Shown here: positions 59,038 through 64,000 of the stretch, one piece after another
Position numbering within the stretch: position 1 is the stretch's first letter
Layout: each line of letters opens with the position of its first letter
NCBI RefSeq assembly: GCF_003966125.1
Contig: NZ_RXMA01000001.1
Coordinates: 62,001-126,000, forward strand
Source: Azospirillum griseum
GTDB taxonomy: Bacteria; Pseudomonadota; Alphaproteobacteria; Azospirillales; Azospirillaceae
DNA length: 64,000 nucleotides
Direction: 5' to 3'
The notes under the pieces: generated by a model
The model's input: only the letters and a program-made list of their open reading frames with translations
The model's database searches: none
Told to the model about the DNA's origin: nothing
Position numbers and translations under genes: made by a program

Positions 59038-61179
59038 TTACCGATGCGCATCCGAACCATTGAGCGGGCGCAGCATCGCCGCCACCGCGTCCAGCGGCGC
59101 GCGGAAATCCCAATCGAACGCCAACACCCCCCGGTTGCGCACGGCGGTCCCGACGATCTGCTGGTAGGGTTGTTTCAGCAGGGCGCAGAGAATGGCGTAT
59201 TGCGGCAGGACACAGCGTTCGTGCGTCAGTTCGATCACCCTGGTTCCGGGCGGGGCAAACACCACCGCCGCCGTGCCGCCGCCGACCGGGGCGACGATGG
59301 CCTCGGCCTCACGGAACACCGCGATCTGCTCGGCCATCGACCGCCCATCAGGGACATAGCGTTCGAATCCGGCCTCGGCGAGCAGGCCCGCCACCTCCGC
59401 CTCGTTGACCAAGCCGCGATGCCCGGCCATGGCGCGGCTGAGGAACAGGCGACGCCCACCGCCAGCCACGCCGCCGCGCGACTCGGTGGGCAAACCCAGC
59501 CGGTCGCGCAGAAACGCCAGATGCTCCGGGGCCATGTATTGGAATTGATGAGTCAGGGACGGAACCCACAGGCGGCGGCAGGACAGCATCACGCCCGGCT
59601 CCACCCGGATCAACCGGTCCGCCGACAGGCCGAGCAGACCGAACAGTTCCACCACCGCCGGGCGCAGGGCGGCGGACACCAGAACCGGCAACCCCGCCAG
59701 TTCCGGGAAACGCTCCAGAACACAGAGCTTCGACGCCCAATCCAGCACACCATGGGCGAAATTGCCGTCGCCCCCCAGCAGGATCGCCTCCTCCTCCACC
59801 CGCTGGACCGCGTGAGGCAGATCCACAAGCAAACGCTCCCCCAGCCCATCGACCGCTGCCGGGTGGTGATGCACAATGTGGGGCAGCATGGTCAGGCTGC
59901 TGCGGGAGTAGGCGTGCAGCCCATCAACCACCAACGCCCCGGCCGCCGCCTCCACCGTGAAATGATGCGGATGAACCCGCCCCTCCTCCACGCGCGTCAG
60001 GAAGGTTTCGGGCAGGCGGTAGGTGATCTCGCCCCAGCGCGTCGTTCCGGTGTCCACCGCCATCGCGCGGGCGGGGGCAAGGGTCCGGTGCGCGGCCCCG
60101 GTTGCCCGGCTGGACGACTCCACCCGCAGCGCCGCCACCCGCCCGGCCCCGTGCGCTGACCGAGCCAGAGCCACCGCGCGCCGATGCCACCGCGTCGCCC
60201 CGGCCTCGTCCTCCCGCGCAAAACATTCCCCACCCAACACGCGCAGGCTGCGCGGGTCGGCGGGCCGCAGAGCCAACGCCACCCGCAACGCCGAGTCGGC
60301 GCTGTCGCGCTCCGCGCCATCCGCAAGCCGGGTCAACGCCTCCCCCAGCGCCAGGCGCCCCACCGCATCGTCCGGGCACAGACCAGCCAGACGGCGCAGC
60401 ACCGCGACACCGGCAACCACGGCATCGGGCCGTCCGTCATCAACCAGCAGCGCCCCCAGCAGGGTCAGGGCCGCCGCCGAATCCGGCTGCACGGCCAGCG
60501 CCACCCGGCAGACGGCCAAGGCGGCGTTCCCCCGCCCCTGCGCCCGCAGGGCGTCGCCCAACCCGAGACGGGCGGGCAGCGCTTCCGGTGTCAGTTGGAC
60601 GGCGGCGGTGAAGCAAACCGCCGCCGCACCAGGATCGCCCAGACTCAGCAACAGATCGCCTTGGCGGCAGTGGGGATCGGGATGGTTGGGCAGCAACCGG
60701 GCGGCGTGGCTATAGGCGCGCGCCGCCGGTTGGGGCTGGGCGTCGCTGCCGTCGCTCAGGCTGTTGCCCAGATTGAACCACGCGACGGCAAAGACCGGGT
60801 CAAGAGCCAACGCCCGCCGTTGCACGGCCAACGCCCAGCCCATGGCCCCGGCCCGGCGCAGCAGCGATCCGACATTGGCAAAGAACGGGGCGTCGGCCCC
60901 AGCGTTGGCGACCGCCCGCGCCAACAGGGTGCGCGCCTCCTCCCGCCCAATCTCACCACCAGCCCGACGCAGGCGCAGGGCGGCCAGCAGGGCCAACGCG
61001 TCGGCGTGCTGCGGCACCGCATCGACGATGGCGGCGGCCAACATCTCCGCCGGGGACAAACGCCCCGCGCGCTCATGTTCCAAGGCCAAACGCAACGCCT
61101 CGCCAACGGTCAAGTTCCCGTCGGCAGGAGGGACGGGATCCGAGGGAGCGGAAGCGGCGAAGGAGGCGGCGTGTGTCAT
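59038..61179 (-). CDS. TPR protein fused to a GT61 (DUF563) glycosyltransferase
   Basis: 713 residues from ATG 61179; the ribosome site is weak. The N-terminal ~370 residues are TPR-like repeats (ALRLALEHERAGRLSPAEML, VAWFNLGNSL, LGDALRAQGRGNAALAVCRV). The C-terminal ~330 match glycosyltransferase family 61: HGVLDWASKLCVLERFPELA, RRLFLSRAMAGHRGLVNEAE, IAPVGGGTAAVVFAPPGTRV, IELTHERCVLPQYAIL. No signal peptide or membrane helix is visible. It probably adds a sugar to a surface polysaccharide or a protein; the TPR part would bind the acceptor. No polysaccharide cluster surrounds it. Confidence 0.82.
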   Translation of the reverse strand: MTHAASFAASAPSDPVPPADGNLTVGEALRLALEHERAGRLSPAEMLAAAIVDAVPQHADALALLAALRLRRAGGEIGREEARTLLARAVANAGADAPFFANVGSLLRRAGAMGWALAVQRRALALDPVFAVAWFNLGNSLSDGSDAQPQPAARAYSHAARLLPNHPDPHCRQGDLLLSLGDPGAAAVCFTAAVQLTPEALPARLGLGDALRAQGRGNAALAVCRVALAVQPDSAAALTLLGALLVDDGRPDAVVAGVAVLRRLAGLCPDDAVGRLALGEALTRLADGAERDSADSALRVALALRPADPRSLRVLGGECFAREDEAGATRWHRRAVALARSAHGAGRVAALRVESSSRATGAAHRTLAPARAMAVDTGTTRWGEITYRLPETFLTRVEEGRVHPHHFTVEAAAGALVVDGLHAYSRSSLTMLPHIVHHHPAAVDGLGERLLVDLPHAVQRVEEEAILLGGDGNFAHGVLDWASKLCVLERFPELAGLPVLVSAALRPAVVELFGLLGLSADRLIRVEPGVMLSCRRLWVPSLTHQFQYMAPEHLAFLRDRLGLPTESRGGVAGGGRRLFLSRAMAGHRGLVNEAEVAGLLAEAGFERYVPDGRSMAEQIAVFREAEAIVAPVGGGTAAVVFAPPGTRVIELTHERCVLPQYAILCALLKQPYQQIVGTAVRNRGVLAFDWDFRAPLDAVAAMLRPLNGSDAHR

Positions 61180-61478
61180 GCCGTGGCAGTCTAGCCCACA
61201 CGGGATGCCGCGCACAGCCTGGTGTTGCCCTCCTCTTGCGGTCGCAAAAGTGACCGATGCGCTCAACAGAGCATAGGTTTGGGACAAACCCCAACCGTTC
61301 AAACCAGAATTCACCCGTCTTGCGCAGGGGGAGCGCCGACAACGAAAGCGGATTTTGTTAAAGTTTTAGCTGAACCTTTCGCAAATACGCCGATTGTGAC
61401 GGAATCCGCCAAGAAATCGCCAAAATTTTCCGTCTCATCTTTATGGATTGTTAGGGTTGGGACGCCAATATCCCGTTC

Positions 61479-63119
61479 ATGGACATCAGTGCGCAAGAAT
61501 GGCTGAAGAAACGACACCCCGATGGTCGGGGCGCTGACGGTCGTGCGCTGCCCCAGACCGGTTCAACCAGCACGCGCCACCTTCCAGAGGGCCTCTCCAC
61601 CGCCGCGATCGCTTTGCTTCCGGACGCGGTCGGGGTGTTTGCCGCGATCAGCGACGACGCGGGCGTTGTCATCGATTTCGAATGGCTGCTGGCCAACCAC
61701 GCGGCGGAGACGCTGATCGGGCGTGCGGGGCTGATCGGGCAGCGGTTGCGCGGCGACGGCGGCGACGCGCGCTGCGCCGGGCTGTTCCCCGTGTTGCTGG
61801 CTGGTCTTGACGGGCCGGACACCCGCGTGGTGAGCGCCAGTCTGGGCGGCAGCAACCGCACGCGCTGGCGTGTGTCGGCCACTCCCTTCCCTGGCGGGGT
61901 GTGCGCCACTCTAATTGATCTCGGCCCCGATGCACCGTCGATGGCCGAAACGCTGGCCGCCGCGCTGGAGCGGAGCGCGGAGAGCTTTGCCCTGTTCGAT
62001 TCCAGCGACACGTTGGTCCACACCACCGGACGTCTGAAACAGTTCCTGCCGGAGTTGGCTGACCTTCTGCTTCCGGGAACCCCGTTTGAAACGCTCGTCC
62101 GCCGTTCCGCCCAGATGGACAGCGGGTTGACGACCGAAACCGACCGGGAGCAGTGGATCGCCACCCGGCTCGCCCACCACCGGCAAACCGACAAGCCTTT
62201 CACCCTGCGGGCGCAGGATGGGCGGTGGCTGCTGGTCAGCGAACACGCCGCCGCCGATGACGGCGTGCTGGTGATCTACGCCGACGTCACCCCGATGAAG
62301 CGCAACGAGGAGCGCCTGCGCGCGCGGGAAGCCGAAGCCCGCGCCGCCCGCCGCGACGCCGAACGGGCCAACCGCGCCAAGAGCGAATTCCTGGCCCTGA
62401 TGAGCCACGAGTTGCGCACCCCGCTGAACGCCGTTCTGGGTTTCTCCGAACTGCTGATGTCGGAGGCCTTCGGACCGCTGGGCAGCCCGCGTTACCGCGA
62501 CTACGCCACCGACATCCGCGACAGCGGCGAGCATCTGCTGGCGCTCATCAACGACATCCTGGATTTGTCCCGCAGCGAATCCGGGCGGATGCCGATGTCC
62601 AGTGAAGCCGTGGAGTTGAACACGACGGTCGCCCAGGTGGTCGGCATGATCCGGGAGAAGGCCGAGGAGGCCGGCGTGTCCCTGCAGGCCGACGTTGCCC
62701 GCGACCTGCCGATGCTGCTGGGCGATCCGCGCGCCATCCGCCAAATGCTGCTGAACCTGCTGTCCAACGCGGTGAAATTCACCCCCTCGGGCGGCAAGGC
62801 CATGCTGACGGCGGCGGTGATGCCCGACGGCGGGATCGGCGTGATGATCGCCGACACGGGCGTTGGCATTCCCGCCGCCGACCTGTTCCGCATCCAGGAG
62901 CCGTTCGAACGGGCCGATGTCACCATCGCCCGGCCGACCGAGGGGGCCGGGCTGGGTCTGCCCATCGTCAAGCGGCTGGTGGAGTTGCACGGCGGGCGGC
63001 TGGAACTGTCCAGCGAACTGGGGGTCGGCACATCGGCGGTTCTGATTTTCCCCGCCTCCCGCAGTCTGCCGCGCAACCTGTGCCCGCCGTTGCCGGTGCT
63101 GCCGTCCGCCGTGCGTTGA
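61479..63119 (+). CDS. Soluble PAS-type sensor histidine kinase
   Basis: 546 residues. No membrane helix is seen. The N-terminal half contains two weak PAS-like regions (LLPDAVGVFAAISDDAGVVI and AAALERSAESFALFDSSDTL, the latter leading to LLVSEHAAADDGVLVIYADV). A coiled linker (RAREAEARAARRDAERANR) precedes the kinase core: FLALMSHELRTPLNAVLGFS, LNLLSNAVKFTPSGG, IADTGVGIPAADLFRIQEPF, GAGLGLPIVKRLVELHGGR. It lies upstream of mmcB and a new response-regulator gene, but the regulator is 0.8 kb away. Confidence 0.88.
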   Translation: MDISAQEWLKKRHPDGRGADGRALPQTGSTSTRHLPEGLSTAAIALLPDAVGVFAAISDDAGVVIDFEWLLANHAAETLIGRAGLIGQRLRGDGGDARCAGLFPVLLAGLDGPDTRVVSASLGGSNRTRWRVSATPFPGGVCATLIDLGPDAPSMAETLAAALERSAESFALFDSSDTLVHTTGRLKQFLPELADLLLPGTPFETLVRRSAQMDSGLTTETDREQWIATRLAHHRQTDKPFTLRAQDGRWLLVSEHAAADDGVLVIYADVTPMKRNEERLRAREAEARAARRDAERANRAKSEFLALMSHELRTPLNAVLGFSELLMSEAFGPLGSPRYRDYATDIRDSGEHLLALINDILDLSRSESGRMPMSSEAVELNTTVAQVVGMIREKAEEAGVSLQADVARDLPMLLGDPRAIRQMLLNLLSNAVKFTPSGGKAMLTAAVMPDGGIGVMIADTGVGIPAADLFRIQEPFERADVTIARPTEGAGLGLPIVKRLVELHGGRLELSSELGVGTSAVLIFPASRSLPRNLCPPLPVLPSAVR

Positions 63120-63258
63120 CCGGGTCGGCGGGGCCGGGGGCCGGCTGGAAGTCGACCGGGAGAGGACAGAACATCGTTCCCGCTTCGTTTTCACTGTTGG
63201 CGGATCGCCGCGAATCGGCCACTCTGTGGCTCTGTTCGTCACACGTTCCGCCCGGACC

Positions 63259-63801
63259 ATGACCGAGATTGATCCTTCCCCCACCAGCGCAACAGCCCCC
63301 ACGCCATCACCGGACGCGTCCTCCACCATTGGTGCGGAGGCGGACGACACGCTGGCTCTGGGTGTCGGCGCACCGCCGATCTTCCGAGGGGTGCGGCGGG
63401 CGTTGGCCCTGCGCGGCTTCGTCAGCCTGATGGAATTCCGCCTGGCCTCCGGTCGGCGCGCCGATGTGCTGGCGGTGGACGGCAACGGGACCATCCTCAT
63501 CATCGAGGTGAAAAGCGGCGTGCCGGATTTCCGGTCCGATCAGAAATGGCACGAATACGCCGAGTGGTGCGATGCCTTCTATTTCGCGGTTGATGAGGCG
63601 TTTCCCACCGAACTGATCCCGGAGGACTGCGGCCTGATGATCGCCGACGCCTATGGCGCGGACATCCTGCGCGAGGCACCGGTGCGCAAGCTTGCCCCCG
63701 CCCGACGGAAAAGCCTGATGCTGCGCGCCACCCTGACCGGGGCCGGACGGCTGCATCGGATCGAAGACCCAACCTTCCGGCAGGCCCCGCCGATTGTGTG
63801 A
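63259..63801 (+). CDS. mmcB: MmcB-family DNA repair protein
   Basis: 180 residues from ATG 63259. After a low-complexity ~35-residue lead comes the conserved PD-(D/E)xK-like core: RADVLAVDGNGTILIIEVKSG, DFRSDQKWHEYAEWCDAFYF, AVDEAFPTELIPEDCGLMIA, DAYGADILREAPVRKLAPAR. The nuclease triad may be D in RADVL and E-x-K in IEVKS. MmcB of Caulobacter is a DNA-damage-induced repair protein acting with ImuABC-type mutagenesis. No LexA box was recognised upstream. Confidence 0.88.
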   Translation: MTEIDPSPTSATAPTPSPDASSTIGAEADDTLALGVGAPPIFRGVRRALALRGFVSLMEFRLASGRRADVLAVDGNGTILIIEVKSGVPDFRSDQKWHEYAEWCDAFYFAVDEAFPTELIPEDCGLMIADAYGADILREAPVRKLAPARRKSLMLRATLTGAGRLHRIEDPTFRQAPPIV

Positions 63802-63917
63802 GACAGCGCCTGCAACCTTTTGGTGATGCGACGTTCCCACCGGTGCACGGGCGGGCACAAACCGCTAAACTGCACCGGCACGATCAACCGCAAGCGTTTC
63901 AGGACAGGCCGCGCATC

Positions 63918-64000
63918 ATGGGGTTTCCATCCAGCACACCCGCCTCGCCCTCCCCACATCGCCCCCTCCGTGTCCTGGTGGCCGAGGATGAGGCGGTGAA
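63918..64000 (+). CDS. Response regulator, N-terminal start only (cut by window edge)
   Basis: Only 27 codons are present from ATG 63918. After a Ser/Pro-rich lead the frame reads PLRVLVAEDEAVK, the beta1 strand and acidic pair of a receiver domain. The output domain and phospho-acceptor lie beyond the window. It may partner the PAS kinase at 61479, but mmcB lies between them. Confidence 0.7.
   Translation, partial: MGFPSSTPASPSPHRPLRVLVAEDEAV

Noticed and set aside
1..64000. tRNA, rRNA, CRISPR arrays, transposases
   Set aside because: No cloverleaf with a TTCGAATC-type arm, no rRNA sequence, no regularly spaced repeat array and no transposase motif was found by eye. A covariance-model scan would be the decisive test.

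Overview
The window is dense, high-GC chromosomal DNA from an alphaproteobacterium, most likely a Rhodospirillales member near Azospirillum (inference). The grounds are a split flagellar/motor cluster with FliX, DUF6468 and MotE-type proteins, a SciP-like CtrA regulator, an MmcB DNA-repair protein, a single-cysteine DksA, and a MaoC/phosphate-acyltransferase fusion next to acetate kinase. I see no rRNA, tRNA, CRISPR array, transposase or phage gene.

Layout. 1-831: the end of a Kup potassium transporter. 898-6553 (minus): a motility operon, cheZ - MotB-like - MotB-like - large periplasmic TPR protein. 6774-10330: a small membrane protein, a patatin-like lipase, an RlmM-like rRNA methyltransferase, a bfd-type ferredoxin behind a clear sigma70 promoter with operator-like repeats, and a coiled-coil protein. 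10453-13793 (minus): fliL-fliM-DUF6468-motE. 14329-17422: flgF-flgG-flgA-flgH. 17556-20410: an apparent insertion holding an NgoMIV-type restriction-modification pair, a papain-like cysteine peptidase and a perfect 25-bp-arm hairpin. 20478-26836: dksA, fliX, flgI, flgJ-like, flgN-like, fliK, flgD. 27416-30526: a duplicated-permease ABC transporter. 30743-34824: sciP, a TetR/MaoC divergent pair, a DUF882 peptidoglycan hydrolase and a pentapeptide-repeat protein. 34940-42651: two kinases and a FixJ-type regulator beside a dctPQM TRAP transporter. 42883-49652: a TPR-FkbM methyltransferase, a molybdopterin oxidoreductase, a nitronate monooxygenase, a diguanylate cyclase and pyrE. 49830-56143: a ferric-type ABC importer divergent from an OmpR-class two-component system. 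56140-58817: ackA and the MaoC-PTA fusion. 59038-64000: a TPR-GT61 glycosyltransferase, a PAS kinase, mmcB and the start of a response regulator.

How it works together. Flagellar genes dominate the first 27 kb. flgF, flgI and fliK are each preceded by a sigma54 -24/-12 element, and about 105-127 bp upstream of the predicted start point each has the same palindromic motif, resembling the ftr sites of the Caulobacter activator FlbD. FliX, which works with FlbD in Caulobacter, is encoded beside one of them. SciP has a CtrA-like TTAG-N7-TTAA site, so the window holds parts of both a CtrA/SciP and a FlbD/FliX circuit. The best accessory candidate is the restriction-modification/peptidase module that interrupts the flagellar cluster between flgH and dksA.
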